A stretch of 64,000 nt of DNA from Planctomycetota bacterium (GTDB lineage: Bacteria; Planctomycetota; Planctomycetia; Pirellulales; Pirellulaceae), in contig VGZC01000001.1 in NCBI GenBank assembly GCA_016872725.1, forward strand, positions 62,001 to 126,000. The letters run 5' to 3'. Below, piece by piece: positions 25,794 through 35,903 of the stretch; positions within the stretch are counted from its first letter, which is position 1, and each line of letters opens with the position of its first letter. Made by a program: the position numbers and the translations under genes. The notes below the pieces were generated by a model. The model had not been told where the DNA came from. It was given only the letters and a program-made list of their open reading frames with translations, and made no database searches.

Positions 25794-28139
25794 TCACGCC
25801 ATCTGCTGATCGGGGTATTTGACCCGGCTATGGTAGACGGCGGTGAGCGACTTGACGAGACTTTCCTCGATGGCGGAGAGCTCCTTCAGTGTGAGCCCAC
25901 ACTCGTCGAATTGGCCGTCGAGCAGCCGCTTGCGGGCGATGTCGTGCACGAGCCCCTCGATCCGCGCGGGTGTCGGATCGACGAGCGTGCGGCTCGCGCT
26001 CTCGACCGCGTCCGCGATCATCATGGCGGCCGCCTCGCGCGACTGGGGCCGGGGCCCCGGATATCGGAAACTCGTTTCGTCCACCCCACCCCGATCGGGG
26101 TCGTTCGCCGACAGTTTCGACGCTTGGCCGAAAAAGTACTCGACCAGCGTCGTTCCATGGTGTTGCTCGATGAAGTCGACGATCGACTGCGGGAGGTGGT
26201 GCCGCCGAGCCAGTTCGACGCCGTCCTTGACATGGGCGATGATCACCAGCGTGCTCATCGCGGGCAAGAGCGATTCGTGGCGGCTGGGCGACTGCCCCTG
26301 GTTCTCGACGAAATACTGCGGCTTGACCATCTTGCCGATGTCGTGGAAATACGCGCCGACCCGCGCGAGCAGGCCGTTCGCTCCGATCGATTCGGCCGCG
26401 GACTCGGCGAGCGACGCGACGTTGATCGAATGGTTGTAGGTGCCCGGCGCTCGGCGGGCGAGCTCCTGGAGGAGCGGGTGCGCGGGGTCGCCGAGTTCGA
26501 GCAGGCTGAGATCGGTTTGGACGTCGAAGATCTTCTCGACGAACGGCAACAGGCCCGTCATGAGCAATCCGCCGATCAGCGAACTGAAACCGAACCAGGT
26601 CGCTCCGGTGAGCAACGCGACGGCGAACGGCGGTCGCGATCCGGGTACGAGCCCGGCGAGCGCGGGAATCGATGAGCTGGGCGTCCCGAACGACTGGCCG
26701 GTGAGCACGCCGACGCCGAGCGTGGTGCAGCCGAGCATGATCCCGGCGAGCGCGCCGACGTAGATCAACCGCGTGCGATTCCGCACACGGCCCACGAGGA
26801 GCGCGGGGCAGGCGGCCGACGCCACCAGGAGGATGAACTCGGCCAAATCGAACTCCATCGTGAGGACCACGATGAGCGCGAGGCAGGTGCCCGCGATGAG
26901 CGCTAATTCCCTGTGGTACGCGATGGCGACGGTGAATGAGAAGAGAACGAGCGGAATCGTTTCCGCCCGCCACGCGTCGCGCGACGCCGCGACGCACAGT
27001 CCCACCGTGGCGACCGACAAAGTCAGCAGCACGACGAGTCGTTTCGAGTCGTCGAGCAAACGCCGCTCGTGGAACCGGACATACGTTCCGCACAGGACGA
27101 ACACGGCGAGGCACATGCCGAGTCCGGCGAACGAGCGGGCGATCCGGTCGCGGATCGGCTGAGCCCGGATCACCGCCTCGTGCTCCTTGCGCAGCAGACT
27201 GACATCGGCGGGAGTCAGCGAAAGACCGCGGCCGGCGAGCCGGTCGCCGCGATGGTAGGTGAACATCACGTCCGGAATGGCCGACTCCGCCGCGCTCCGC
27301 GCCCGCTCCGACGCCGATCGGTTGACCGTCAACGTCGTCGGGATCTTCTTGGCGAACAGCCACGCGGCGACCCGCGCGGTCAAGACGGGGTTCGGTTCGG
27401 CCGAAATTCCGGCCGACGCGAACGATACGTTCAAGCGCTGTTCGAGATCCGCGGTCGCCTCGGCGATGCGCACGTCCTTGACCTCGACGCGATGCACCAA
27501 GGACTCATTGCCGACCGGATGCACGAGTACGGCCGTCTGGCTTCCCTCCTCGAGGGAGTGCGTGAGATTCTCGAGCAGCCCGTCCCGCTCGTAGTCCGCC
27601 AGCGCCCGTTCGAGCGCGCCTTCGAACCGGCTCAAGTCCATGTCCGACGCGAGCGAGGCCCGCAGCGACTCGAACGACGCGCGGGATTCGGCGGAGTCCG
27701 GATCGGGAGGCGGGTCGAGGAAATTCGACCATACGTCGTTGTCGAGCGACGCGTACGATTCGGCTCGGATCACCTGAAAAAGCTCGTTCTTGAGCGCCTT
27801 GCGAAGTTCCTCGAGGACTCGTTGGTCGTGCTGGTAGATGGCGAGTGATTCGCTGCGGGCCGCGCGACGGCGCGCCTCGGTCTCGCGCTCGTTCGGAGTC
27901 TCGAACTCGACGCGCGACGCGATGTCCCGCGCGGGGACGTAGCCCGAGCGATACGGGAATCCGGGAGCCCACGCGCCGGTGACCAGCCAGATGGCGATCG
28001 CCGCGACCAGGCACAAGGCGGCCCGCTTGAGCAGGTTCGGATCGCGCGCCGGCGCGAACCACCGCGCGAGGCCGTCGCGCGGCGCCACCTCGCGGCTGAC
28101 ACGTGCGGAACGCGGACGTCGGGATGTTCCAGAGGCCAT
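25794..28139 (-). CDS. 7TM-HD family phosphohydrolase (PgpH/YqfF-like, c-di-AMP phosphodiesterase-type)
   Basis: A 781-residue membrane protein. An N-terminal helix is followed by an extracytoplasmic helical domain (about 80-330), seven transmembrane segments (about 345-560) and a C-terminal HD domain. The HD domain shows NHSINVASLAESAAESIGAN, the metal motif YFHDIGKM and a later QHHGTTLVEYFF. Homologues hydrolyse cyclic di-AMP. It is nearly contiguous with phoH (5 bases) and ybeY (3 bases). No diadenylate cyclase gene is in the window. Confidence 0.92.
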   Translation of the reverse strand: MASGTSRRPRSARVSREVAPRDGLARWFAPARDPNLLKRAALCLVAAIAIWLVTGAWAPGFPYRSGYVPARDIASRVEFETPNERETEARRRAARSESLAIYQHDQRVLEELRKALKNELFQVIRAESYASLDNDVWSNFLDPPPDPDSAESRASFESLRASLASDMDLSRFEGALERALADYERDGLLENLTHSLEEGSQTAVLVHPVGNESLVHRVEVKDVRIAEATADLEQRLNVSFASAGISAEPNPVLTARVAAWLFAKKIPTTLTVNRSASERARSAAESAIPDVMFTYHRGDRLAGRGLSLTPADVSLLRKEHEAVIRAQPIRDRIARSFAGLGMCLAVFVLCGTYVRFHERRLLDDSKRLVVLLTLSVATVGLCVAASRDAWRAETIPLVLFSFTVAIAYHRELALIAGTCLALIVVLTMEFDLAEFILLVASAACPALLVGRVRNRTRLIYVGALAGIMLGCTTLGVGVLTGQSFGTPSSSIPALAGLVPGSRPPFAVALLTGATWFGFSSLIGGLLMTGLLPFVEKIFDVQTDLSLLELGDPAHPLLQELARRAPGTYNHSINVASLAESAAESIGANGLLARVGAYFHDIGKMVKPQYFVENQGQSPSRHESLLPAMSTLVIIAHVKDGVELARRHHLPQSIVDFIEQHHGTTLVEYFFGQASKLSANDPDRGGVDETSFRYPGPRPQSREAAAMMIADAVESASRTLVDPTPARIEGLVHDIARKRLLDGQFDECGLTLKELSAIEESLVKSLTAVYHSRVKYPDQQMA

Positions 28140-28144
28140 GCGAT

Positions 28145-29107
28145 TTACCGGCGTGCCTTCTTCGCGCGACCGGACGACGAATCGTCGTAGGCGCGGACAA
28201 TATCCTGAACCAGGCGATGCCGCACGATGTCGCCCCGACCCAATTGGACTTCGCAGATCCCGTCGATCCCCTTCAACCGTCCGATCGCGTCGATCAGGCC
28301 GCTCCGCGTCTCCGCGCGCAAATCGATCTGCGTCACGTCCCCCGACACCACGATCTTGGCGTCCGCGCCCATCCGAGTGAGGAACATCTTCATTTGCGCC
28401 ACGGTGGCGTTCTGCGCTTCGTCCAATATGATGAACGCCTCATTCAGCGTGCGCCCGCGCATGTAGGCGAGCGGAACGACCTCGATCGCGTCCTGCTCCA
28501 TCAACCGCTTGACCAGGTCGTAGTCGATCATTTCGTGGAGCGCGTCGAGCAGCGGGCGGAGGTACGGGTTGATCTTGGCCTGAAGGTCGCCGGGCAGGAA
28601 GCCGAGGCTCTCCCCCGCCTCGACCGCCGGCCGCACGAGCACGATCTTCCGCACGGAACGGCCCTTGAGCGCTTCGACGGCGAGCGCCACCGCGAGATAC
28701 GTCTTTCCCGTCCCCGCGGGCCCGATCGCGAACGTCAACGGATGGCGGCGGACCGCGTCGACGTACCGCGCTTGTCCGGGCGTCCGAGGAACGATCCGGC
28801 GGTGCGAGTTGAACACGTCGATCGGCGTCACGGACGGACCCGAATCGGTGCCCCGCAGACGGCCGACCACCTGCTGGACGTCGTCGGCGGTCAGCACCCC
28901 GCGTCGAGCGAGCACGTCCTTGAGTTCCTCGAGCGCGCCGGTCGCCCGTTCGACGCCCGACGGTTCCCCCTGGATGCGGATCTCCCCGTCGCGATGCGTG
29001 ATGGCGACCGAAAACGCCTCCCGCAATATCCGAAGATGTTCGTCGCGAGCGCCGAACAAGGGGAGCGCGAACTGCGGCTCACCCAACGGCAAGGTCGATT
29101 GGATCAT
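28145..29107 (-). CDS. phoH: PhoH-like ATPase
   Basis: A 320-residue protein with a short N-terminal KH-like/PhoH leader and a P-loop ATPase domain. Walker A is GPAGTGKTYLAVALA, Walker B is in AFIILDEAQNAT, and the C-terminal block VSGDVTQIDLRAETRSGL is characteristic. PhoH is linked to RNA metabolism by its constant pairing with ybeY. It heads the phoH/7TM-HD/ybeY operon. A -10-like TATAGT (minus strand, 29155-29150) lies 43 bases upstream but has no good -35 partner. Confidence 0.93.
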   Translation of the reverse strand: MIQSTLPLGEPQFALPLFGARDEHLRILREAFSVAITHRDGEIRIQGEPSGVERATGALEELKDVLARRGVLTADDVQQVVGRLRGTDSGPSVTPIDVFNSHRRIVPRTPGQARYVDAVRRHPLTFAIGPAGTGKTYLAVALAVEALKGRSVRKIVLVRPAVEAGESLGFLPGDLQAKINPYLRPLLDALHEMIDYDLVKRLMEQDAIEVVPLAYMRGRTLNEAFIILDEAQNATVAQMKMFLTRMGADAKIVVSGDVTQIDLRAETRSGLIDAIGRLKGIDGICEVQLGRGDIVRHRLVQDIVRAYDDSSSGRAKKARR

Positions 29108-29240
29108 GGAGTCACGCCGCCTCGAAGGCCGGCGCCTGGTACCTGCCCCACTATAGCTGATCGCGGCGGGCAGGGCGCCTCCGGCTCACCCACGCCCCCC
29201 GGCTCCCCCCCAACATTCGACACGATCGCTCCCGCCGGGC

Positions 29241-30167
29241 CTACCCCAACGGCCCGATCCAGCCGGCCAGCCAGAAGACGTAGGCGACCGGCGCCGCGAA
29301 CAGGACCGAATCGAGCAGATCCAGGGCTCCGCCCAGTCCGGGAAGCCATTGGCTGGAGTCCTTGACCCCCGCGTCCCGTTTCAGAAGGGACTCCGCCAGA
29401 TCTCCCACGAGTCCCGCGAGGGCGACGGCGATTCCCATGCCGATCCATGCGGGGATTTGCGGGCCGGCCCCCCGTTCCTCGACGGGGACCAGCGCCGGGA
29501 CAAGGACCGTCGCGCATCCAAGGCCGCCCGCCGCGGCCGCCAGAGCCCCGCCGATCGCCCCTTCGACCGTTTTTTGGGGACTCAGCCGCGGCGCGAGGCG
29601 CGTTCGACCGATCGATTTGCCGACCGCGTACGCGCCCGCGTCGGCGAGTTTCACCGTGATGATCGGCGACAGCAGGGCGATCAATCCCCACCCGTTGCCC
29701 GGGATGCGTCGCAGGGCGAACAGAAAGACGATCGGCAATGCCAGATAGACGAGCGATAGGGAGAGGTACGCGAGCCGGGCGAGCGCTTGGCCGTTCGGCT
29801 CCCGGTATCGCGCCATCTCCCATGCGAAACCGACCGCCATGGCGGCGAGCAAACCGGCGACGGCCAGTCCGAACGGGCCGAGCGGGCAAGCGGGCGGGTA
29901 CGGTCGGTTCCACAGAGGGCCATAGATGGGGATCGCGCCGGCAAGATGGACCAGGCCGATACCGGCGAGGCAGACGGCGAGCGGCGGGCGGGGCCCGACC
30001 CGTTCCGCCATCGCGCGCAATTCCGTCGCGGCCGCGGCGTTGATCGCGAGCCCGACGGGAAACAGCCAGATTCCCGGCGCTCCGAAATTCCACAGGAAGT
30101 CGGCGGCGACCAGGCCGAGCAAGGGAACCAGGATGCATGCGGCGAGCAGCAGTCGGGTCCGCAACAC
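29241..30167 (-). CDS. cdsA: Phosphatidate cytidylyltransferase with an altered signature
   Basis: A 308-residue polytopic membrane protein. The CdsA signature begins as expected (SLLKRDAGVKDSSQW) and continues LPGLGGALDLLDS. The family pattern has PxHGGxxDRxD, so the conserved His and Arg are both Leu here while the Asp residues are kept. It makes CDP-diacylglycerol from phosphatidate and CTP. The GTG start follows AGGAG by 6 bases and lies 9 bases after the uppS stop, giving the common uppS-cdsA order. Confidence 0.9.
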   Translation of the reverse strand: MLRTRLLLAACILVPLLGLVAADFLWNFGAPGIWLFPVGLAINAAAATELRAMAERVGPRPPLAVCLAGIGLVHLAGAIPIYGPLWNRPYPPACPLGPFGLAVAGLLAAMAVGFAWEMARYREPNGQALARLAYLSLSLVYLALPIVFLFALRRIPGNGWGLIALLSPIITVKLADAGAYAVGKSIGRTRLAPRLSPQKTVEGAIGGALAAAAGGLGCATVLVPALVPVEERGAGPQIPAWIGMGIAVALAGLVGDLAESLLKRDAGVKDSSQWLPGLGGALDLLDSVLFAAPVAYVFWLAGWIGPLG

Positions 30168-30176
30168 GTCACGCTC

Positions 30177-30941
30177 CTACGCTTCGGGCACGGCCGGATT
30201 CAGCCCGCCGAAACGGCGGTCGCGCGCCGCGAACGCGCGGATCGCCTCGTGCAATCGCCGTTCGTCGAACTCCGGCCAACAGACGTCGGTCACGAACAGC
30301 TCCGAGTAACTGATCTGCCACAACAGGAAGTTGCTCACCCGCATTTCCCCGGCCGTGCGGATCAGCAGGTCGGGATCGGGCATTCCCGCCGTGTCGAGAT
30401 GCTGGGCGATCGTCCGTTCGTCGATCGCGTCGGGCGTGAGGTCGCCGTCGGCGGCGCGCCGAGCGATCTTCCGAACGGCATCGACCAATTCGGCGCGGCC
30501 TCCGTAATTGATCGCGAGGCAAAGCCGCATCCCGCCGTTCGAGGCGCTCATCGCGACCGTCTTGTCCATTTCATCGAGAACGGCGTCCGGAATGCCCGAT
30601 CGACGGCCGATCACGCGCACCGCGATGTTCTGAGCCATGATCGTGTTCCGCTCCTCGATCATGTATTGTTCGAGGAGGTGCATGAGGAAATCGAGTTCGA
30701 GTTGGGGCCGCTTCCAGTTCTCGCTCGACAGGCAATACAGGGTAAGCTGTTCGAGGCCGAGCCGAGCGCATTCCTCGACCGTCCTGCGCACGCTCGCCAC
30801 GCCTCGCCGATGGCCTTCCATCCGCGGCAGTTTCCGCCGCTGAGCCCACCGCCCGTTGCCGTCCATGATGACGGCGACGTGCCTTGGACGCCGTTCGGCG
30901 GGGACATCGAGCTCCAACGGGCATTCCTCGGGGCTCGCCAT
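30177..30941 (-). CDS. uppS: Isoprenyl transferase (undecaprenyl diphosphate synthase)
   Basis: A 254-residue cis-prenyltransferase. The signature HVAVIMDGNGRWAQRR holds the catalytic Asp. LYCLSSENWKRP follows and the C-terminal block has DLLIRTAGEMRVSNFLLWQ, then WPEFDE. It condenses isopentenyl diphosphate units to make the lipid carrier for cell-envelope polymers. The start is 27 bases after the purA stop, and cdsA follows after 9 bases. Confidence 0.95.
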   Translation of the reverse strand: MASPEECPLELDVPAERRPRHVAVIMDGNGRWAQRRKLPRMEGHRRGVASVRRTVEECARLGLEQLTLYCLSSENWKRPQLELDFLMHLLEQYMIEERNTIMAQNIAVRVIGRRSGIPDAVLDEMDKTVAMSASNGGMRLCLAINYGGRAELVDAVRKIARRAADGDLTPDAIDERTIAQHLDTAGMPDPDLLIRTAGEMRVSNFLLWQISYSELFVTDVCWPEFDERRLHEAIRAFAARDRRFGGLNPAVPEA

Positions 30942-30968
30942 AAACCTTGGATCTTCCTCGAACGACCG

Positions 30969-32270
30969 TTACCGCCCATCCGCGGGAGCGAGGATCGTCT
31001 GCGCTCGATCCGGACCGACCGACACGAACGCGATCGGCCGACCGACCAACTCGCTCACGCGGCGCAAATACGCGTCCGCGCCGTCGGGCAATTCGTCGTA
31101 TCGTCGGGCGCCCGCGATATCGGATTGCCAGCCGGGAAGCGTTTCGTACACGGGCTCGACGCGCCGCAGATCGTCCACGTGGCTCGGAAACCGCGAGATG
31201 CGTTTTCCGTCGAGCTCGTAGGCGACGCAGATCTTCAGCTCGGGCAAGCCGCCCAGCACGTCGACCATCATGACGGCAAGCGAGTCGACGCCGCTGAGCC
31301 GAGCCGTGTATCGGACGGCGACGGCGTCGAGCCATCCGCAGCGACGGGGCCTTCCGGTCGTCGTTCCGTATTCGCGGCCCACCTCGCGGATGCGCTGACC
31401 GGTCGCATTGTCCTGTTCGGTCGGAAACGGCCCGCCGCCGACGCGCGTGCTGTACGCCTTCACGACGCCGATCGTCCGATGGATCCATCGGCCGGGAACG
31501 CCCGCTCCCGCCGCGACCCCGACTCCCGAACTGTTGCTGCTCGTCACGAACGGGAACGTGCCGTGATCGACATCGAGCAGCGCGCCTTGGGCGCCTTCGT
31601 ACAGGATGCGCCGATCCGATTCGGCGGCGTCGAGCAGGAAGGCGGTCGTGTCGCCCACGTGGGGCTCGAGACGATCCGCGTATCCGCGATACTCGGCATG
31701 GATCCGCTCCGCGTCGATCCCGCGCGCGTTGCCTCCCGCGCTCGCGATCCACCGGACCTTCGCCGCCGCGATCCGGGCGACCTGATCCCGGAACCCGGGC
31801 CGATAGAGATCGCCGAGCCGAATCGCGAACGTGCGCCCGACCTTATCCTTGTAACACGGCCCGATGCCGCGCAGCGTCGTCCCGATCTGTTCCGTCCCGC
31901 CCGACACCGGACTGTCGTTCATCAGACGGTCCTCGGCGATATGCCACGGAAGGACGACGTGGGCCCGGTCGCTGATCATCAGGTTCTTGCCCACGGCGAT
32001 CCCTCGAGCCGACAACGCGTCGATCTCCTGGAGAATCGTCGGAGGATTCAGGACGACGCCCGCCGTGATCACGTTCCGCACGTTCGGGTTCAGGATGCCG
32101 CTCGGGATCAGATGCAGCTTATACGTCTCGCCACCCACCACGACCGTGTGGCCCGCATTCGCGCCGCCGAGATAGCGCACCACGATGTCGTGCTCGGCGG
32201 TGAGCAAATCGACGAGTTTTCCTTTGGCTTCGTCGCCCCATTGCAGGCCGATGACACACGTTCCAGGCAC
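30969..32270 (-). CDS. purA: Adenylosuccinate synthase
   Basis: A 433-residue protein with the PurA signatures: the N-terminal P-loop-like [16 protein letters not shown] (Ala replaces the usual second Gly), [32 protein letters not shown] and [14 protein letters not shown]. It makes adenylosuccinate from IMP, aspartate and GTP. The GTG at 32270 is chosen because GGAG lies 10 bases upstream and conserved sequence begins there. The frame stays open further upstream only through a short tandem repeat in the leader. A promoter (32386-32414) gives a leader of about 110 bases. Confidence 0.95.
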   Translation of the reverse strand: MPGTCVIGLQWGDEAKGKLVDLLTAEHDIVVRYLGGANAGHTVVVGGETYKLHLIPSGILNPNVRNVITAGVVLNPPTILQEIDALSARGIAVGKNLMISDRAHVVLPWHIAEDRLMNDSPVSGGTEQIGTTLRGIGPCYKDKVGRTFAIRLGDLYRPGFRDQVARIAAAKVRWIASAGGNARGIDAERIHAEYRGYADRLEPHVGDTTAFLLDAAESDRRILYEGAQGALLDVDHGTFPFVTSSNSSGVGVAAGAGVPGRWIHRTIGVVKAYSTRVGGGPFPTEQDNATGQRIREVGREYGTTTGRPRRCGWLDAVAVRYTARLSGVDSLAVMMVDVLGGLPELKICVAYELDGKRISRFPSHVDDLRRVEPVYETLPGWQSDIAGARRYDELPDGADAYLRRVSELVGRPIAFVSVGPDRAQTILAPADGR

Positions 32271-32309
32271 GTAGCCGAATCTCCGTCGATGCGAGTGGTT
32301 GAATCCGGA

Positions 32310-32348
32310 CCCGGTCGCGTTGAACCCGGTCGCGTTGAACCCGGTCGG
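32310..32348. repeat. 15-bp tandem repeat in the purA leader
   Basis: The unit CCCGGTCGCGTTGAA occurs twice in full (32310 and 32325), then as a 9-base remnant. It lies between the purA promoter and start codon. Confidence 0.8.
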
Positions 32349-32385
32349 GCCGGGCCGGTCGATTTCCGGCCGGCGCAATCGAGCT

Positions 32386-32414
32386 AGTCTACGGAAGGGC
32401 CGCGCCGGCGGCAA
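32386..32414 (-). promoter_or_regulatory. Candidate purA promoter
   Basis: On the minus strand TTGCCG (32414-32409) and TAGACT (32391-32386) are 17 bases apart, just after the glgC stop at 32445. Confidence 0.42.
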
Positions 32415-32444
32415 GGAAGGAGACGCCCCGCGGCGGGCCGCGCG

Positions 32445-33716
32445 CTAGGCCGCGTGATCGGATTCGAGCATCTGCTCGACGCCGTCCGTCTTCGCGATGA
32501 CGACGACGCCCGAGTCGCTCAGGACGAACCCCCGGCGCCGATCCAGGTCGAGGTCGAACCCGATCCGCGCGTGGGGCGGGATCCGGACGCCCTTGTCGAT
32601 GATCGATCGACGCACCATCGCGTACCGACCCACATCCACGCCCTCGAACAAGATCGAGTCCTCGACGCGCGAATAACTGTTCACGCGCACCCGAGGACTC
32701 AAGATCGAACGGATCACCTCGCCTCCCGACACAATGCAACCGTGGCAGACGATACTGTCGAGCGCATGGCCGCGACGGTCGCCGCCGAGCGGCGGGTCGG
32801 GAATCGGCCGGCTTCCGAAAACGAACTTGGGCGGAGGCAGATTCGCTTGATACGTTCGAATCGGCCAGTCCTCGTCGTACAGGTTCAACAGCGGATCGAT
32901 GCCGATTAGATCCATGTTCGCTTCGAAGTACGCGTCGAGCGTTCCCACGTCCCGCCAATAGGCGTTCGACTTGCGGTTCTCGTCGTGGAACGGAAACGCG
33001 TACACCCGATGCGTGTCGATGATCGATGGAATGATGTCCCGTCCGAAATCGTGCATGCTGTGCGGGTCGGTCGCGTCGCGGCAGAGCTGCTCGAAAAGGA
33101 ACCGCGCCGTGAAAACGTAGATTCCCATCGAGGCGTAGCAATGTTCCGAGTCGCCGGGCATCGTCCGCGGATGGGCCGGCTTTTCCTCAAATCCGACCAC
33201 GCGGTCGTTCGAATCGACCTCCATCACGCCGAACCGCGTCGCATCCGCCTTGGGAACGCGCAGCGCGCTGATCGTCAAGTCCGCGCGGGTCGCCTTGTGG
33301 AACTCCACCATCGCCCGGTAGTTCATCTTGTAGATATGATCCCCGGCGAGGACCACGACATAGGTCGGCCGTTCCTTTTCGAGCGTATAGATGTTCTGGT
33401 AGACGGCGTCGGCCGTTCCCTGGTACCAGTGCTCGTCAATGCGTTGCTGCGGGGGCACCACATCGATGAACTCGCCCAGCTCGCGGCAAAAGAAATGCCT
33501 CCAACCCAAATTGATGTGGCGGTCGAGGCTCATTGCCTTGTACTGCGTCAGCACGAGCATTTTCCGGATGCCGCTGTTCAGGCAATTCGACAACGAGAAA
33601 TCGACGATCCGGTAAATGCCGCCAAAAGGGACGGCCGGCTTGGCCCGATCCCGGGTCATCGGATCGAGACGCGATCCTTTTCCGCCCGCCAGGACGACGG
33701 CCAGCGTGTCGTTCAT
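32445..33716 (-). CDS. glgC: Glucose-1-phosphate adenylyltransferase
   Basis: A 423-residue ADP-glucose pyrophosphorylase. The nucleotide loop reads LAGGKGSRLDPMTRDRAKPAVPFGG, split here by its known motifs GGKGSRL and RAKPAVPFGG; GDHIYKMNY and GFEEKP follow, then a C-terminal left-handed beta-helix with IDKGVRIP. It makes ADP-glucose for glycogen synthesis. The ATG at 33716 is chosen because GGAG lies 7 bases upstream; the frame extends 13 codons further without a ribosome site. A candidate promoter is at 33797-33825. It stands next to asnB and purA, each apparently with its own promoter. Confidence 0.94.
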   Translation of the reverse strand: MNDTLAVVLAGGKGSRLDPMTRDRAKPAVPFGGIYRIVDFSLSNCLNSGIRKMLVLTQYKAMSLDRHINLGWRHFFCRELGEFIDVVPPQQRIDEHWYQGTADAVYQNIYTLEKERPTYVVVLAGDHIYKMNYRAMVEFHKATRADLTISALRVPKADATRFGVMEVDSNDRVVGFEEKPAHPRTMPGDSEHCYASMGIYVFTARFLFEQLCRDATDPHSMHDFGRDIIPSIIDTHRVYAFPFHDENRKSNAYWRDVGTLDAYFEANMDLIGIDPLLNLYDEDWPIRTYQANLPPPKFVFGSRPIPDPPLGGDRRGHALDSIVCHGCIVSGGEVIRSILSPRVRVNSYSRVEDSILFEGVDVGRYAMVRRSIIDKGVRIPPHARIGFDLDLDRRRGFVLSDSGVVVIAKTDGVEQMLESDHAA

Positions 33717-33796
33717 GTTGTCACTCCATTGGTGGCGCTCAGGTCGTTCCGGCACCCTCCGATCGAGTCCCGCGGCCCGGACTCCCGTACCGCCGG

Positions 33797-33825
33797 ATTG
33801 TATCAGGTTCGCACCGACGCCTAAA
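33797..33825 (-). promoter_or_regulatory. Candidate glgC promoter (extended -10)
   Basis: On the minus strand TGATACAAT is an extended -10 (TACAAT, 33802-33797), with a weak -35 TTTAGG 17 bases upstream. It lies about 80 bases before the glgC start. Confidence 0.4.
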
Positions 33826-33870
33826 GTGCAGTCCCTTCACGATCGTCGCGAGCGTCGCGCGTGCCCGCCG

Positions 33871-35778
33871 TCACACCGGGACATTCCACCGGCTTCGCCA
33901 CGATTCGAAGACCAGCAGGGCCCAAAGGCGGGAGGCATGGTCGAATCGGCCCGATTCATGTTCCGCCAGGAGCCGCTCGACCGCGCTCCGGCGCCACAGG
34001 GTTCCGCACGATGCCGATCGATCGAAAACGATCTCGCGGAACGGGCGTCCCAATTCGCCTCGGAACCAATGGTCGAGCGGCACGCCAAAGCCCATTTTGG
34101 GCCGAGTCCAGACCGACTCCGGCACGAGCTTTCCGAAGGCGCGCCGCAAGAGGCGTTTGGTCATTCCGCCCACGCGCCACTTGAGCCTCCTCGGCAGACC
34201 CGAAGCGAATTCGACGAGCCGATAATCGAGGAACGGCTGTCGGCACTCGAGCCCATGGGCCATCGACGCGATATCGACCTTCGTCATGAGGTCGCACGCC
34301 AGATAGGTTTGCAGGTCCACGAGTGCGACGGCCGATACCGGATCGCGATGCGAAACGGCGTTCCAGTAGGGTTCGAGGAACGCGACCGGATCGCTCCCGG
34401 CGACGGTCTCCCGCATCGCATCGGTGTAGAGATCCGCGCGGAGGGACTCGCGGAAGATCGAGATCCAGTTCGCGTACCGCCTGAGCGGCGCGAGTCCAAG
34501 CGACTCGCTGAACCGTTTCCACTGCCGGATCCGCGATTTCTGGCGGCCGGGCGCGGGCATGCGGCTCCAGATGCCGTTGGCCATGCAGGCCTTGATCGGA
34601 CCCGCGCGATCGATCACCGACGCAAGATACATCGCCTTGTAGCGCGGATACCCCAGGAACAACTCGTCGCCGCCGTCGCCGCTGAGCGCGACTTTCACAT
34701 GCTCGCTCGTCATCCTCGAGAGATACCAGGTCGGGATGGCTGAGCTGTCCGCGAACGGTTCGTCGAAGTTCCATACCAATTCGGGCAGGATCCCGACCGC
34801 ATCCGGCCGAACCTCGAACTCCTCGTGCCGCGTGCCGACGTGACGCGCCACCTCGCGCGCGAACGGAGTCTCGTCGTACTCGGCGACCGGAAAACCGATC
34901 GAAAACGTCCGGATCGGTCCGCTCGCCGCCCGTCCCATCAGGGCGACGACGAGCGACGAATCGATGCCGCCGGAGAGGAACGCGCCGAGCGGCACATCGG
35001 CGCGCATCCGCAGGGCGATCGACGATTCCAACAGGTCGACCAGCCTCGCGCACGCCTCGCGCTCCTCCATCGGCTCCTCGTGATCGAAATCGGGCGACCA
35101 ATAACGGCTGATTTCGACACGGTCCTCGGAATAGACCGCGTAATGCGCGGGAGGCAGTTTGCGGATCCCCGAGTAGATCGTGAGCGGGTGGGGGACGTAC
35201 TGGTAGGTGAGATACGCATCGAGCGCGTGGCGGTCGAGCGGCGGTCGCGGTCCGGGAATCTCCAACAGGCTCTTCAGTTCACTCGCGAATGCCAGCCTGC
35301 CGGGTTCGTGCCGATAGACGAGCGGTTTCTTCCCGAGCCGATCCCGAGCGAGGACGAGCCGTGATCGGCGCGCGTCCCAGATCGCCAGCGCGAACATGCC
35401 GTTCAGACGCGACAGGCACCCGACGCCCTCGTCCTCGTACAAGTGGACGATCGTCTCGGTATCCGAACGCGTGCGGAATCGGTGCCCCGCGCTTTCAAGG
35501 CCCCGACGCAGCTCGGCGTAGTTGTAGACCTCCCCGTTGAGCACGACCCGAATCGACTCGTCCTCGTTCGCGAGCGGCTGGCGGCCGCCTTCCAAGTCGA
35601 TGATCGAAAGGCGTCGGAAGCCAAGCGCCACGCCGAGCGCATCGCCGAGGTGCGTTCCGAAATACGCGCCCCGGTCGTCCGGCCCGCGGTGCCGCAAGAC
35701 GTCGGTCATGCGGCGCAGCGTTTCCGCATCGACGGCGAGCCGGCTATCGGACCAGACGGCGCCGGTGATCCCGCACAT
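33871..35778 (-). CDS. asnB: Asparagine synthase (glutamine-hydrolysing), AsnB type
   Basis: A 635-residue protein. The class II glutamine amidotransferase domain begins with the nucleophile Cys directly after Met (MCGITGAVW) and has FRRLSIIDLEGGRQP and LNGEVYNYAELR. The synthetase domain has the PP-loop LSGGIDSSLVVALM and later LSGDGGDELFLGYPRY. Members of this long form act in asparagine synthesis or in modification of envelope or exopolysaccharide molecules. GGAG precedes the ATG by 6 bases and a promoter lies at 35875-35903. No polysaccharide cluster is adjacent, so asparagine synthesis is the simplest reading. Confidence 0.92.
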   Translation of the reverse strand: MCGITGAVWSDSRLAVDAETLRRMTDVLRHRGPDDRGAYFGTHLGDALGVALGFRRLSIIDLEGGRQPLANEDESIRVVLNGEVYNYAELRRGLESAGHRFRTRSDTETIVHLYEDEGVGCLSRLNGMFALAIWDARRSRLVLARDRLGKKPLVYRHEPGRLAFASELKSLLEIPGPRPPLDRHALDAYLTYQYVPHPLTIYSGIRKLPPAHYAVYSEDRVEISRYWSPDFDHEEPMEEREACARLVDLLESSIALRMRADVPLGAFLSGGIDSSLVVALMGRAASGPIRTFSIGFPVAEYDETPFAREVARHVGTRHEEFEVRPDAVGILPELVWNFDEPFADSSAIPTWYLSRMTSEHVKVALSGDGGDELFLGYPRYKAMYLASVIDRAGPIKACMANGIWSRMPAPGRQKSRIRQWKRFSESLGLAPLRRYANWISIFRESLRADLYTDAMRETVAGSDPVAFLEPYWNAVSHRDPVSAVALVDLQTYLACDLMTKVDIASMAHGLECRQPFLDYRLVEFASGLPRRLKWRVGGMTKRLLRRAFGKLVPESVWTRPKMGFGVPLDHWFRGELGRPFREIVFDRSASCGTLWRRSAVERLLAEHESGRFDHASRLWALLVFESWRSRWNVPV

Positions 35779-35874
35779 GACGGACTCCCCTGGGATCGGC
35801 TCGCGGAAGGATCGCGCCGCTCGGCCGACCGTCCCGTGCGGAAATCGGGCCCCGCTTTCCGAGCACGCGTCGCC

Positions 35875-35903
35875 ATTCTATCGGGCGGCCTCCGCCGCGA
35901 CAA
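35875..35903 (-). promoter_or_regulatory. Candidate asnB promoter
   Basis: On the minus strand TTGTCG (35903-35898) and TAGAAT (35880-35875) are separated by 17 bases. Transcription would start about 90 bases before the asnB ATG. Confidence 0.45.
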
